A stretch of 64,000 nt of DNA from ZC4RG30 sp963812195 (GCA_963812195.1 CAWEUI010000010.1:1-64000); one strand, 5' to 3'. Counted from the first letter of the stretch, positions 19,926 to 29,291 are shown. Notes: generated by a model not told the origin, from the sequence alone. Program-made: numbers and translations.

Positions 19926-20239
19926 CAGCGCCCGCGTCCGTAGCCGCCGCCACCGCCGCCGCCGCCGCGGTTACCACCGCCACCGCCACCGCCGCGCGGC
20001 TTGTCCTGCGCCTCGTTCACACGCAGCGCGCGACCTTCCAGTTCCTTGCCGTTGACGGCCTGGATGGCCCGGTCGGCATCGGCCTTGCTCATCTCGACGA
20101 AGCCGAAGCCGCGCGGGCGTCCGGTCTCGCGATCGCTGGGCAGTGAAACCGACTCCACCGTGCCGTGTTCGGCAAACAGCGCGCGAACCTGGTCCTCGGT
20201 GGCGGAAAACGGCAGATTGCCGACGTAGATCTTGGCCAT
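19922..20239 (-). CDS. Glycine-rich RNA-binding protein (RRM)
   Basis: A 105-residue single-RRM protein of the bacterial cold-shock type. RNP2 is KIYVGNLPFS at the N-terminus and RNP1 is RPRGFGFVEM near residue 45. AIQAVNGKELEGRALRVNEA is the end of the RRM fold, and the last 30 residues are a Gly/Arg tail (GGGGGGNRGGG, GYGRGRW). Such proteins bind single-stranded RNA and are often cold-induced. RBS AGAGAAG precedes the ATG. A 220-base region lies upstream, long enough for a structured 5' leader. The stop overlaps the next gene (GTGA), so three genes form an operon. Confidence 0.92.
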   Translation of the reverse strand: MAKIYVGNLPFSATEDQVRALFAEHGTVESVSLPSDRETGRPRGFGFVEMSKADADRAIQAVNGKELEGRALRVNEAQDKPRGGGGGGGNRGGGGGGGGYGRGRW

Positions 20240-20459
20240 GTAACTCTTCTCTCTATCAGACAAATTGAAATGAACGGACCCTTGGGTCCTGACACCTGAT
20301 CGGCAGGCGTTGCGGTTCGAGCGGGGAACGCCTGAATGGAGGCGCGCGGTCCGATGCGGACGGAAGACGATCGCGCGGGAGGCTAGCACGTCCCCGCGGC
20401 GGGCGATCGTATTTCGCCGCGAGCGCCTGTGGCGGGGGCTGCCGGCCTCCCGGGGCGCC
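20240..20459 (-). other. Leader/promoter region of the RRM operon
   Basis: This 220-base gap lies upstream of the RRM gene and downstream of the second PQQ dehydrogenase, both leftward. It is mostly very GC-rich, except for an A/T-richer stretch of about 40 bases at 20240-20275 next to the start. I see no open frame with family-like sequence. It probably holds the promoter and 5' leader; no clear -10/-35 or cold-shock box could be fixed by eye. Confidence 0.35.
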
Positions 20460-22777
20460 TCAGTGCGGCTCGCCCAGCACGATCCGCGACAGCTCGTTGG
20501 CGTCGGTGGGCATGGCGGCGGCACCGGGTTTGAAGCCGTTGGATTCCAGGATGGCCGCGATCAGCGAGACATACTGCGCATCGCTGAGACTGCCGCCACG
20601 CCCGGGCGGCATGGTGCTGCGCATGCAATCCAGCAGGGCATTGACCGAATGCCCGCCCCAGGTGGCGCGGAAGCCCACGTCGTTGAGCGCCGGTGCGCCG
20701 GGTGCGCCGCCCATGGTGGCGCCGTGGCAGGTGGTGCACTGCTGTGCCGCGTACAGCTTGCGGCCGGCCGCGCTTTGCACCGCCGAGAATCGCCCGGCCG
20801 GTGAAATGCGCCGCGCCACCGGCAGTTCGGATTCGATGTCCTTCGGCTTGCAGCTCGGCGCAGCGGCAACCGCTACGGCCGATGCGGCCGCCGGAACATT
20901 CCGGCGCAACGGCTGCGGCGTGCCGCCGGTGCTCTGCACGCCTTCGGGCAGCGCGAACACGTACAGGTTGTTGCTGTTGCCGACGTGGATCTCGGGCGTC
21001 AGCGCCAGCTGCCCCGAGCCGCTCACCGAGGAGCCGGTGCTCACCGCGATGTACTGCCGGCCGTCGACCGCGAAGGTCACCGGATAGCCGGTGACCGGCG
21101 AGCCCAGGTTCACCTCCCACAGCACCTTGCCGGTCTTCTGGTCGTAGCGCGCGGAAGCGGCCGGCCGACGTCGCCGCCGAACAGCAGGCCGCCGCCGGTG
21201 GTCATCAGCGACAGCATGCCGGCGCGCTGTTCGAACTTCCAGTCGTGCGCCCGGTGACCGCGTTGATCGCGTGGATGCGCCGACATTGTGTCGGCGCCCG
21301 GCGCCAGCTGGATGGCTCGAGCTGATGCCGTAAGGCCGAGCGTTCCGTTGCGCGTGGCTGACCGCGGTCGACCTGCGCGCAGGTGTTCTGCATCGGGAAG
21401 TACATCGTCTTGGTCAGCGGGCTGTAGGCGCCGGCCGGCCAGTTCTTGCCGCCGTTGGAGCTGGGGCACACGTAACCCGACTCGCCGATGCGCGTGGAAC
21501 TGCGTGTCGCGGATTACTGGTGCACCTTGCCGGTCCTGCCGTCGATCGACTTGCACCACGTTCTGCTAGATGGTCGGGCCGCGCCCACAGGAACTCGCCG
21601 GTTTCGCGGTCGAGCGTGTAGACGATGCCGGTCTTGCCCGGGATGCCGGTGACGACCTTGTAGCGTCTTGCCGGCTTGACGATCTCGGATTGATCCAGGC
21701 CACTCGTCCTTGGGATCGGGCGCGACCTCGCTCGTCGAGCAGGATGCGCGCGAAGGGATGGTCGAGGTCCCAGTGATCGACCACGTGCTGGTAGTACCAG
21801 ACGATCTTGCCGGTGTCCGCGTCGAGCGCGAGCGTCGAGTTGTGATAGAGGTAGCTGCTTGTCGTTGCCCGCCGAGCAGGAACTTCGGCGCCGGCGCGGT
21901 GACCGAGGTGCCGATGATAGACCAGGTTCAGCTCGGGGTCGTAGCTCGGCACCATCCACGCGCCGACCTGCTTGCGTTCTTCGAGCGGCACGTCGCCCCA
22001 GGTCTCGTCGCCGGGATCGTCGCCCGGCGCGCGATCGTGCTGGTGCGCCAGACTTCCTTGCCGGTCTTCGCGTCGTGGGCGGTGATGACGCAGGCGTCGG
22101 GCCCGCCCTCGGGCTCGCAGCCGCGGCCGGAGATGGCCATGCCGTCGGCGATGATCGGGCCGGACGGTCTGCTTGGCGCCGTGCTTGTAGTCGAGCACCT
22201 GGTCTCCCACACCAGCTTCGCCGGTCCGCGCGTCGAGCGCGTAGATGTGATCGTCGGCGCCGTAGCCGATGATCAGATCGCCGTAGATCGCGAGGTTGCG
22301 GTTGATGTCACGGCACGGCGAGGTAGTCGCCGATGTCCTCCGGCATCGTCGCGGCGGTAGCTCCCAGAGCACGTCGCCCGGTCGCCGCGTCGATCGCCTG
22401 GATCATGTCGCCCGGGTTGGGAAAGTACATGACGCCGTCGTGGACCAGCGGCGTGCCTTCCTGGACGCCCGGCTCGAGCGGCGCGCGCCCAGACCATGCG
22501 CAGCTGGTCGACGTTGCCGCGGTTGATCTGCGTCGAGCGGGCTGTAGCCCCAGCTGTCGAGCGTGCGGCGCCACATCAGCCAGTCGGCCGGATCGGGGTT
22601 CTGGAGCATCGCGTCGGTGACCGGCGTCACATTGGCGACACCGGCGGCAGGGGGCGGCGCCGGCGGGGCGCGCACTGCGGTGATTTCCGCGGTAATGGCC
22701 GTCGCGCCGAGCAGTGACAGCAGCGCGAAGCCGCTGCCGCGAAGCAGACCGATAATGCGGCGCCTGTGCCGAGCCAT
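20460..22777 (-). CDS. Second PQQ-dependent dehydrogenase with cytochrome c domain
   Basis: A periplasmic quinoprotein of about 770 codons. The N-terminus has a membrane/signal segment (MARHRRRIIGLLRGSGFALL) and NPDPADWLMWRRTLDSWGYS, the usual start of the propeller. Stitched pieces include YFPNPGDMIQAIDAATG, GADDHIYALDARTGE, GCEPEGGPDACVITAHDAKT and YYQHVVDHWDLDHPFARILL. The C-terminal part has VGNSNNLYVFALPEG and a cytochrome c with CTTCHGATMGG and the methionine in STMPPGRGG. Indels are dense from 21150 to 22560, so this middle cannot be read reliably. It belongs to the same superfamily as the enzyme at 16164-18226 but differs in the propeller. The substrate is unknown. Confidence 0.82.
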
Positions 22778-22844
22778 GGCTCACCCCCTCGTCTTGTTTG
22801 CGCCGATCATATACTCGCGCCAGTTCCCGAGGAGCCTGAAAACC

Positions 22845-23219
22845 ATGTCCATTGCCTTGTGGTGTGTGCTGATAGCCGGTCTGCTGCCCTACGTGGCCAC
22901 TGCGGTCACCAAGATCGGCGGCCGCAATTACGACAACAACAATCCGCGCTCGTGGCTGGCGCGGCAGGAGGGCTTTCGCGCGCGGGCGCACGCCGCGCAC
23001 CAGAACAGCTGGGAGGCTTTCGCGCTGTTCACGGCCGCCGTGCTGGTGTCGCGCGCGGCGCATGGCGCGCTGCCGCGCGTGGACACGCTGGCCATGGTGT
23101 TCATCGGCGCGCGGCTGGTCTACATCCCCATGTACGTGGCCGGCTGGGGCGCGTTGCGCTCGCTGGTGTGGGCCGTGGGCTTCGCGTGCACGGTGTGGAT
23201 CTTCCTGGCCGGCACCTGA
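22845..23219 (+). CDS. MAPEG-family membrane protein
   Basis: A 124-residue membrane protein with four predicted helices (SIALWCVLIAGLLPYVATAV; FALFTAAVLVSRA; LAMVFIGARLVYIPMYVAG; LVWAVGFACTVWIFLAG). RNYDNNNPRSWLARQEGFRA and RARAHAAHQNSWEAFALF are the typical loop of bacterial MAPEG proteins, relatives of glutathione-dependent membrane enzymes. Start ATG 22845 has CCCGAGGAGC upstream. It is divergent from the PQQ gene with a 67-base gap. The enzymatic role is not established. Confidence 0.87.
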   Translation: MSIALWCVLIAGLLPYVATAVTKIGGRNYDNNNPRSWLARQEGFRARAHAAHQNSWEAFALFTAAVLVSRAAHGALPRVDTLAMVFIGARLVYIPMYVAGWGALRSLVWAVGFACTVWIFLAGT

Positions 23220-23318
23220 TCGCGCCATATCGGGCAACACCGGCGGCCGTTGCCCACCACAATTCGGCTATGCGCCGCGGCCAGCATCGAGCCGCGGCTG
23301 TATCGCCGGCTGTAGTCG

Positions 23319-23519
23319 CTAGCGCGTCGGGCGCGCGCCGAGCAGGCGGGCCGGCAGCATCACGAGGGCGCGCAGCAGTTCGAACACGCCTTCCACGGCA
23401 ATACCCAGCAGCCGGAACGGCAGGCTGATCAGCCAGACCAGCGGCCACAGCACCAGCGCCAGGATGGCCAGCGGCCAGCACAGTACGAACAGCACCAGGA
23501 ACAGCAGCAGCTTGAGCAT
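23319..23519 (-). CDS. Small hydrophobic membrane protein
   Basis: A 66-residue protein, start MLKLLLFLVLFVLCWPLAIL, with nearly continuous hydrophobic sequence (two helices) and then FRLLGIAVEGVFELLRALVM and a basic tail LGARPTR. It has no catalytic motif. It stands alone between convergent and divergent genes. Similar short hydrophobic proteins are seen in related genomes, but I cannot name the function. Confidence 0.6.
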   Translation of the reverse strand: MLKLLLFLVLFVLCWPLAILALVLWPLVWLISLPFRLLGIAVEGVFELLRALVMLPARLLGARPTR

Positions 23520-23652
23520 GAGCTCAGCATAAGCCCGCCGCGTCCACGGCGGAACCGCCCCTGCGGCCGCGCCGGCGTCAGTCCGGCGCGTAGTAGTGGC
23601 CGGATGAGCCTGGGAGGTGTAACAGAAGGCTGGTCCGCAACGAGCAACCGCC

Positions 23653-24345
23653 ATGAGCCGCCATATCGCCACGCTGGCCGCCGTGCTCCTGCTGGGCGGT
23701 GCCGCCCGGGCCGCGCCGCCGACCGGTCCGGTGGTCGTGGAGCTGTTCACCTCGCAGGGCTGCAACAGCTGCCCGCCCGCCGATGCATTGCTGGGTGAGC
23801 TGGCACGGCGTCCGGACGTGCTGGCGCTGGCGTTGCATGTGACCTACTGGAACTACCTGGGCTGGCAGGACCGGTTCGCGCAGGCGCAGTTCGACCAGCG
23901 CCAACATGACTATGTGCGTCTTCTGCAGCTCGGCTCCGCCTATACCCCACAGATGGTGGTCAATGGTGCGCGGGACGTGGTCGGCAGCCAGCGCGGCGCG
24001 GTCGATCGCGCCCTGGCGCGGGCGGCCCATCCCGCGGCAATTGCCATCCACCACGACGGCCAGACATTGGCACTGGCCCTGCCCGCGCTGGATCGCCCCT
24101 GTGATTGCCAGCTGTGGCTGTTCGGTGTGCGGCCCGCGGCGGCGACCGCGGTAGGCCGCGGTGAGAATGCCGGCAAGACCCTGCGCGAATACCGGGTGGT
24201 CCGCGTGATGCATTCGCTGGGCCGGTGGCGGGGCGAGGCGCGCGCTTTGCGGGTCGAGACCGGCGCCATGCCCGGGGATGTCACCGTCTATGCCGTGGTG
24301 GCCCAGCAGCGCGCCACCGGACGCATCGTGGCCGCGGGGCAGTAG
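23653..24345 (+). CDS. DUF1223 thioredoxin-like secreted protein
   Basis: A 230-residue exported protein with signal peptide (MSRHIATLAAVLLLGGAARA). The DUF1223 signature follows: VVVELFTSQGCNSCPPADAL with a CxxC pair in a thioredoxin-like fold, then HVTYWNYLGWQDRFAQAQF and YTPQMVVNGARDVVGSQR. The C-terminal half is a beta domain. Function is not well established in this family; the CxxC suggests a periplasmic thiol-redox role. The frame is intact. Confidence 0.88.
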   Translation: MSRHIATLAAVLLLGGAARAAPPTGPVVVELFTSQGCNSCPPADALLGELARRPDVLALALHVTYWNYLGWQDRFAQAQFDQRQHDYVRLLQLGSAYTPQMVVNGARDVVGSQRGAVDRALARAAHPAAIAIHHDGQTLALALPALDRPCDCQLWLFGVRPAAATAVGRGENAGKTLREYRVVRVMHSLGRWRGEARALRVETGAMPGDVTVYAVVAQQRATGRIVAAGQ

Positions 24346-24358
24346 TCTTTCGCCTCTG

Positions 24359-25252
24359 CTACGTGGCGTTGAGCAGTTCCAGGGTCATGGTCAGCTGCTG
24401 GCTGCTGCCGGGCGCCACCACGAAAACCCCGGGCTTGGCAGTGAATTCGCCGTCGAACCCACACGGATCGGCCACGCCGCGCCACGGCTCGATGCACACG
24501 AAGCCCGCACCGGGCTTGCTCCACAGGCCCAGGTATTCGGCGTCGGGAAATGCCACCCGGATACGCGGTCCCGTGTCCGCGCCATAGGTCACGCTGCGGC
24601 TGCCCAGGCGATCGAAGATGATCACGTCGTCGCGGAACAACCCATCCTCGAGCGGCAGCCGCCTGCCCTGCACCGGCGTGGCATGCGCGGTCGCGGTGAG
24701 CAGGCCGTGATCATCCAGGCGCCGGATCGGGGCCGGCTCATCCCGTTCGAACTCGAGGTAGTGCGCCGCGCGCACGCCGCCGGCAGGCAGCGGCCAGCGC
24801 AGCGCCGGATGAAAACCCAGGCTGGCCGGCAATGGCACATCGCCCGGGTTGCGCACAGTGGCCACGACATTTGCGCGCGGCCCGTCGACGCGGAAGCTCA
24901 CATCCAGTTCGAAGGCGAAGGGATAGACTTCGCGCGTGGCGGCAGCATCGCGCTGACGCAACAGTGCTTGCGTGCCATCGCGGTGCACGACGTCAAAGCG
25001 CCGGTCGCGCGCGAAACCATGGCGTGACAGCGCATGGCGCCGGCCCTGCCACCGATACTGGCCGCCATTGAGCGCACCGACGATGGGAAACAGAATCGGG
25101 GCGCGACCTTTCCACACGGCCGGATCGCCATTCCACAGCAGCTCATTGCCCGCGGCATCGCGCAGCACGGACAGCTGCGCGCCCTGCGGATCGACGGCCA
25201 GGCTCAGCGCGTCGCTGCCGAGGGCAATCCAGTCGGATGGGGTCGTCGCCAC
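24359..25252 (-). CDS. Aldose 1-epimerase family protein
   Basis: A 297-residue galactose-mutarotase superfamily protein. It shows LSVLRDAAGNELLWNGDPAV, APILFPIVGALNGGQYRWQG, RHALSRHGFARDRRFDV (His of the active site), LGFHPALRWPL and, at the end, CIEPWRGVADPCGFDGEFTA with the catalytic Glu region. It interconverts anomers of a sugar, or of a phosphorylated sugar; the exact sugar is not visible. Its start is 62 bases after the PEBP gene, with a palindrome and a short tandem repeat in that gap. The frame is intact. Confidence 0.88.
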   Translation of the reverse strand: MATTPSDWIALGSDALSLAVDPQGAQLSVLRDAAGNELLWNGDPAVWKGRAPILFPIVGALNGGQYRWQGRRHALSRHGFARDRRFDVVHRDGTQALLRQRDAAATREVYPFAFELDVSFRVDGPRANVVATVRNPGDVPLPASLGFHPALRWPLPAGGVRAAHYLEFERDEPAPIRRLDDHGLLTATAHATPVQGRRLPLEDGLFRDDVIIFDRLGSRSVTYGADTGPRIRVAFPDAEYLGLWSKPGAGFVCIEPWRGVADPCGFDGEFTAKPGVFVVAPGSSQQLTMTLELLNAT

Positions 25253-25267
25253 GACCCCATCCTATCT

Positions 25268-25297
25268 GACAGGCCTGTCTGACTGGCCTGTCTGACT
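25268..25297. repeat. Palindrome GACAGGCCTGTC with 13-bp tandem repeat
   Basis: The 62-base gap between the PEBP and epimerase genes contains the perfect palindrome GACAGGCCTGTC (25268-25279) and two exact copies of GGCCTGTCTGACT (25272-25284 and 25285-25297), followed by a degenerate third (GCCTTGTC). The repeat is just upstream of the epimerase start, so it may be an operator; a simple slippage repeat is equally possible. Confidence 0.5.
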
Positions 25298-25314
25298 GCC
25301 TTGTCCGGGCCGGG

Positions 25315-25917
25315 CTACTTCGCGGCCGCTGGGCCGTTCTCGGTGCGGAAGCGGCCGACGTAGGCGCACTTGCCGATGACCTTGCCCTGCATGGCCGCCA
25401 GCAGCTGCTCGCGGGTGGCATCCGGTGGCAGATCCAGCGTGCTGTTCAAGGCATAGAACTCGAACACGTAGTGATGGTACGGGCCCGGCGGCGCGCCCAT
25501 GCCCATGTAGGCATTGCGGCCCATCATGTTCTTGCCGTTCACCGAGCCTGCGGGAAGTTTGCCCTCCTCGATCTGCGTGGTATCGCCCGGGATGTTCCAG
25601 GCCATCCAGTGCAGCACGTCGCCCGGTCCACGCAGGCCCACGTCGACATCGTGCAGGATGATGGCGAAGCTCTTGGTGCCGTCCGGCGCGCCGAAGATCT
25701 GGAAGTCCGGCTGCACGCTGCCACCGCGCATCGAGTACTTGGACGGCACGATGCCGCCGTCCGGGAACGCCTTGCTGACAACGTACATCGGCGCCATCGC
25801 CATGCCGCCGCCGCGCGGTGGACCACCTGCCGGCGGACCCTGCTGGGCCAGTGCGCTGCCGGCTGCGAAACCGGCCAGCATCAGCAGTGCAAACGCTTTG
25901 GAGACGCGGTTCTTCAT
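25315..25917 (-). CDS. Secreted YbhB/YbcL-type phosphatidylethanolamine-binding-like protein
   Basis: A 200-residue PEBP-family protein exported by a signal peptide (MKNRVSKAFALLMLAGFAAG, cleavage near ALAQQ). The start at 25917 is preferred over an upstream ATG because it gives a clean signal peptide. Family features: SKYSMRGGSVQPDFQIFGAP, FAIILHDVDVGLRGPGDVLH (D and H of the ligand pocket), HWMAWNIPGDTTQIEEGKLP and the C-terminal GPYHHYVFEFYAL. YbhB/YbcL proteins have no firmly known function in bacteria. The frame is intact. Confidence 0.9.
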   Translation of the reverse strand: MKNRVSKAFALLMLAGFAAGSALAQQGPPAGGPPRGGGMAMAPMYVVSKAFPDGGIVPSKYSMRGGSVQPDFQIFGAPDGTKSFAIILHDVDVGLRGPGDVLHWMAWNIPGDTTQIEEGKLPAGSVNGKNMMGRNAYMGMGAPPGPYHHYVFEFYALNSTLDLPPDATREQLLAAMQGKVIGKCAYVGRFRTENGPAAAK

Positions 25918-25980
25918 GTGACCCCCTGATCTTGAGGACAAGCTGAAAGGACGACGAGTATAGCGGCTGGCCCCGGCGCG

Positions 25981-27342
25981 CTACTTGCCAATACAGAAGC
26001 TGCTGAAGATCCTGCCCAGCAGTTCGTCGCTGCTCACGTCACCGACCACTTCGCCCAGTTCGGCCTGTGCCGCGCGCAGTTCCAGTGCGGCCAGTTCGCC
26101 TTGCGCAGCCAGCAGTTGTTCGTGCGCAGCAGCCAGGTGCGCGGCACCGCGGCGCAATGCTTCGACGTGGCGGGCGCGGGCCGAAAAGCTGCCACCACCC
26201 TCCTCCGCGCTGCCGGCGCGCGCGGCAATGTGCTGGCGCAGTGCCGGCACGCCCTGGCCCGTTGCCGCGGAGATGGCCAGCACGGCCACGTCGTGGCCCT
26301 GCTGCAAGGCGTGCTGCTGCGCCGCGTCCGGTGCCAGGTCCACCTTGTTCAGCACGATGGTCACCGGCACGCCTTGCGGCAGGGCGGCGCGTTCCTCCTG
26401 GAAGGACTGGCCCTGCGGATCCGCGGCGGCATCGACCAGGAACAGCAGCAGGTCGGCACGGCTGATGGCATCGCGCGCACGGCGCACGCCTTCGGCCTCG
26501 ATGGCATCGGCGGCGGCGCCGCGCAGGCCGGCGGTATCGATCAGCTCCACGGGGATGCCGTCGATCTCGATGCGCTCGCGCAGCAGATCGCGCGTGGTGC
26601 CGGCCACGTCGGTGACGATGGCCACGTCGTGGCCGGCCAGGCGGTTCATCAAGGTGCTCTTGCCGGCATTGGGTCGCCCGGCTATGGCCACCGTCAGGCC
26701 CCGCGTCAGCACCGCGCCCTGCTCGGCCGCGGCCAGCACTGCGGCCATGCGCTGCTGCACGTCCTGGAGCCGTTCGCGCAGCTCGGCACTGGCCAGGAAG
26801 TCGATCTGCTCTTCGGGGAAGTCGATGGCCGCTTCCACGTAGACACGCAGCGCGGTCAGCGCGGCGCGTGTGGCATTGACGCGCTGGCTGAACTCACCCT
26901 GCAGCGAACGCAGCGCCGCCTGCGCGGCGCGGCGCGTGCCGGCCGCCACCAGGTCGGCGATGGCCTCGGCCTGCGCCAGGTCGATCTTGTCATTGAGAAA
27001 GGCGCGCTCCGTGAACTCGCCCGCCCTCGCCCGCCGCGCGCCCAATGCCACCACGCGCTCGATGAGCGCTTCGACCACGACATCGCCGCCATGCCCCTGC
27101 AGCTCGAGCACGTGCTCGCCGGTGAAGGAATGCGGTGCCGGGAAGTACAGCGCCAGGCCCAGGTCGAGCAGCTCACCGGCCGTGTCGTGCCAGCGCGCGA
27201 ACGTGGCATGGCGTTCGCGCGGCAGCGCGCCCAGCAAGTCCCGCGCAATGTCCGGCACCGCCGGCCCGGAAACACGCACCACCGCGACACCGGCGCGACC
27301 GGGAGCGGTGCTGGCAGCGACGATGGTGTCGCGCGCGGCCAT
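25981..27342 (-). CDS. mnmE: tRNA uridine-5-carboxymethylaminomethyl GTPase MnmE
   Basis: A 453-residue tRNA modification GTPase that acts with MnmG on the wobble uridine. The N-terminal folate-binding region is DTIVAASTAPGRAGVAVVRV, the G domain has GRPNAGKSTLMNRL near residue 220 (G1), DVAGTTRD (G2), DTAGLRG (G3) and NKVDL (G4). The C-terminus ends in FCIGK, the conserved Cys motif. It starts three bases after the yidC stop, the last gene in the rpmH-to-mnmE run typical of the origin region. Confidence 0.98.
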   Translation of the reverse strand: MAARDTIVAASTAPGRAGVAVVRVSGPAVPDIARDLLGALPRERHATFARWHDTAGELLDLGLALYFPAPHSFTGEHVLELQGHGGDVVVEALIERVVALGARRARAGEFTERAFLNDKIDLAQAEAIADLVAAGTRRAAQAALRSLQGEFSQRVNATRAALTALRVYVEAAIDFPEEQIDFLASAELRERLQDVQQRMAAVLAAAEQGAVLTRGLTVAIAGRPNAGKSTLMNRLAGHDVAIVTDVAGTTRDLLRERIEIDGIPVELIDTAGLRGAAADAIEAEGVRRARDAISRADLLLFLVDAAADPQGQSFQEERAALPQGVPVTIVLNKVDLAPDAAQQHALQQGHDVAVLAISAATGQGVPALRQHIAARAGSAEEGGGSFSARARHVEALRRGAAHLAAAHEQLLAAQGELAALELRAAQAELGEVVGDVSSDELLGRIFSSFCIGK

Positions 27343-27345
27343 GGC

Positions 27346-29082
27346 CTACCTGCTGAAGACGCTGGCTCCCGTGAGGCGGCGGTTGATGTTCCACTGCTGC
27401 AGGATCGTCAGGATGGTGTTGGTCACGTAGTACAGCACCAGGCCGGACGGGAAGAACGCGAAGGTCACCGACATGGCGATCGGCATGATCATCATCACCT
27501 TGGCCTGCGTGGGATCGGCCGAGGTGGGCTGCAATTTGTATTGCAGCAGCATGGCGCCAGCCATGATCACCGGCAGGATGTAGTACGGATCACGCGAGGA
27601 CAGATCCTGCAGCCAGCCGATGAACGGCGCCTGGCGCATCTCCACGCTCTCCACCAGCACCCAGTAGAAGGCCATGAACACCGGGATCTGCAACAGCATG
27701 GGCAGACAGCCGGTGGCCGGATTGATCTTCTCCTTCTTGTACAGCTCCATGGTCGCCTGACCGAGCTTGGCGCGATCGTCCTTGTACTGCTCCTGCAGCT
27801 GCTTCATGCGTGGCGCGATCAGCTTCATCTTGGCGGCCGAGCGCCCGGCGATTTCCGACAGCGGATAGAAGGCCAGCTTCAGCAGGAAGGTGACGGCAAT
27901 GATCGCCCAGCCCCAGTTGCCCAGGATCTTGTGGGCTCTTTCCAGCAACCAGAACAGCGGCTGTGCGATGAAGGTCAGGCGGCCGAAATCCGCGGCTCGA
28001 CTCAATTGCGGATGAATGGCGGCCAGTTTGTCCTGCAGTTTCGGGCCAACCCACAGGGTCTGCGCGAGCATGGCGCTGGCGCCGGGAGCCACGGTGACGG
28101 TCGGGCCCAGGTCCCGCGCCAGGTATTCGCTGTCGCGCACGCTGAGTGAATAGGACTGCAGCCTGTCCACCGGCGGCACGATGGCCACCACGAAATGGTG
28201 CTGCAGCGAGGCGATCCAGCCGTCCTTGAACTGGTCCTTGAAGCTGGCGTCCTTGTCCTTGTGGATGTTCAGCTTCTCGTACTTGGAACCGTCCCAGTAC
28301 GCCGGGCCGGTGAAGGAGTAGCTGTCCACGTTCAGGTAGGAGCGCTTCGGGATCGGCATGTCGTGCTCGATCTGGGCGTAGGGCGCCACCGACCAGGCGT
28401 CCGCACCGCCGTTCTTGATGTCGTAGTCCACGTCCACGCGGTAGGAGCCGCGGCGGAAGATCAGCGTCTTGGTGACCATCACCCCTTGCGGCGACATCCA
28501 GTGCAGCGGTACACGCAGCTCGTCCAGGCCCTGCTCGAGCCGGAAGCCCGTGAAGTCGCTGGTGAACATCGCCAGGTGGGTGGGGAAATCCGCCTGCGTG
28601 GCGCCGGTACCGGCGCCGGCCAGGCCGGTCTGCAACAGATACTGGTTGCCGGGCCCGTCATTGCGCAGCAGTTCGACCAGCTCCGTGCCGCCCTTCTTGA
28701 CCGGGTACTTGAGCAGGTCGGCGCGCGTGAGCACGCCACCGCGCAGGCTGATGTCCACGTCGAGCACGTCGGTGCGCACGTTGATGGTTGGCGCGGCGGC
28801 AGGTGCGGCGGCGGCGGTCGCGGTGGGTTGCGCCGCGGGCGCCGCGACCGGATTGGGCACTTCACCGGGTGGCGTCGGCGCCGCCTTGGCGGCGGCCGGT
28901 GCGCCGCCGGCCTGCGGCACGCTGGCGTCGAAGGGGTTGTCCGCCTTTTGCTTGGTGGCGGCCTGCTGCTGCTGGGCGGCGACGGCCGCGTCATGCGGCG
29001 CGAACTGAACCATCCAGGCCTCGAAGTTCACGAACAGGATCAGCGCCAGACCGATCCATAGATAGGTACGCAGATGCTTCAT
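27346..29082 (-). CDS. yidC: Membrane protein insertase YidC
   Basis: A 578-residue inner-membrane insertase. It has an N-terminal helix (YLWIGLALILFVNFEAWMV), a large periplasmic P1 beta domain (SYRVDVDYDIKNGGADAWSV) and the core helices near the C-terminus (NWGWAIIAVTFLLKLAFYPL, TGCLPMLLQIPVFMAFYWVL, SVTFAFFPSGLVLYYVTNTI), the layout of gammaproteobacterial YidC. Its start overlaps the yidD stop (ATGA, 29079-29082), and mnmE follows by three bases. Confidence 0.98.
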   Translation of the reverse strand: MKHLRTYLWIGLALILFVNFEAWMVQFAPHDAAVAAQQQQAATKQKADNPFDASVPQAGGAPAAAKAAPTPPGEVPNPVAAPAAQPTATAAAAPAAAPTINVRTDVLDVDISLRGGVLTRADLLKYPVKKGGTELVELLRNDGPGNQYLLQTGLAGAGTGATQADFPTHLAMFTSDFTGFRLEQGLDELRVPLHWMSPQGVMVTKTLIFRRGSYRVDVDYDIKNGGADAWSVAPYAQIEHDMPIPKRSYLNVDSYSFTGPAYWDGSKYEKLNIHKDKDASFKDQFKDGWIASLQHHFVVAIVPPVDRLQSYSLSVRDSEYLARDLGPTVTVAPGASAMLAQTLWVGPKLQDKLAAIHPQLSRAADFGRLTFIAQPLFWLLERAHKILGNWGWAIIAVTFLLKLAFYPLSEIAGRSAAKMKLIAPRMKQLQEQYKDDRAKLGQATMELYKKEKINPATGCLPMLLQIPVFMAFYWVLVESVEMRQAPFIGWLQDLSSRDPYYILPVIMAGAMLLQYKLQPTSADPTQAKVMMIMPIAMSVTFAFFPSGLVLYYVTNTILTILQQWNINRRLTGASVFSR

Positions 29083-29291
29083 GGTACGGGGTCGATTCCG
29101 CCCTCATTGAACGGGTGGCAACGCAGGATTCTTCGCCCCGACAGCGCCGCACCTTTCAAGGGGCCGTACTTGGTGATGGCTTCCTGGGCGTAGCAGGAGC
29201 AGGAAGGGTGAAAGCGGCAGCATTGGCCCATATGTGGGCTAATCACGAGCTGGTAGGCTCTTATTAACCCAAGCATGAAACGACGAATCAT
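29079..29291 (-). CDS. yidD: Membrane protein insertion efficiency factor YidD
   Basis: A 70-residue protein, start MIRRFMLGLIRAYQLVISPH at 29291, overlapping the rnpA stop (ATGA, 29288-29291). CCRFHPSCSCYAQEAITKYG and GRRILRCHPFNEGGIDPVP are the conserved Cys-containing YidD signature. YidD is a membrane-associated factor that assists insertion with YidC. Position between rnpA and yidC is the standard order. Confidence 0.96.
   Translation of the reverse strand: MIRRFMLGLIRAYQLVISPHMGQCCRFHPSCSCYAQEAITKYGPLKGAALSGRRILRCHPFNEGGIDPVP

Noticed and set aside
26101..28149. A long rightward open frame (about 680 codons) antisense to mnmE and yidC.
   Set aside because: It is a GC-rich shadow of two certain genes, is rich in His, Gln, Arg and Gly, and has no family-like sequence.
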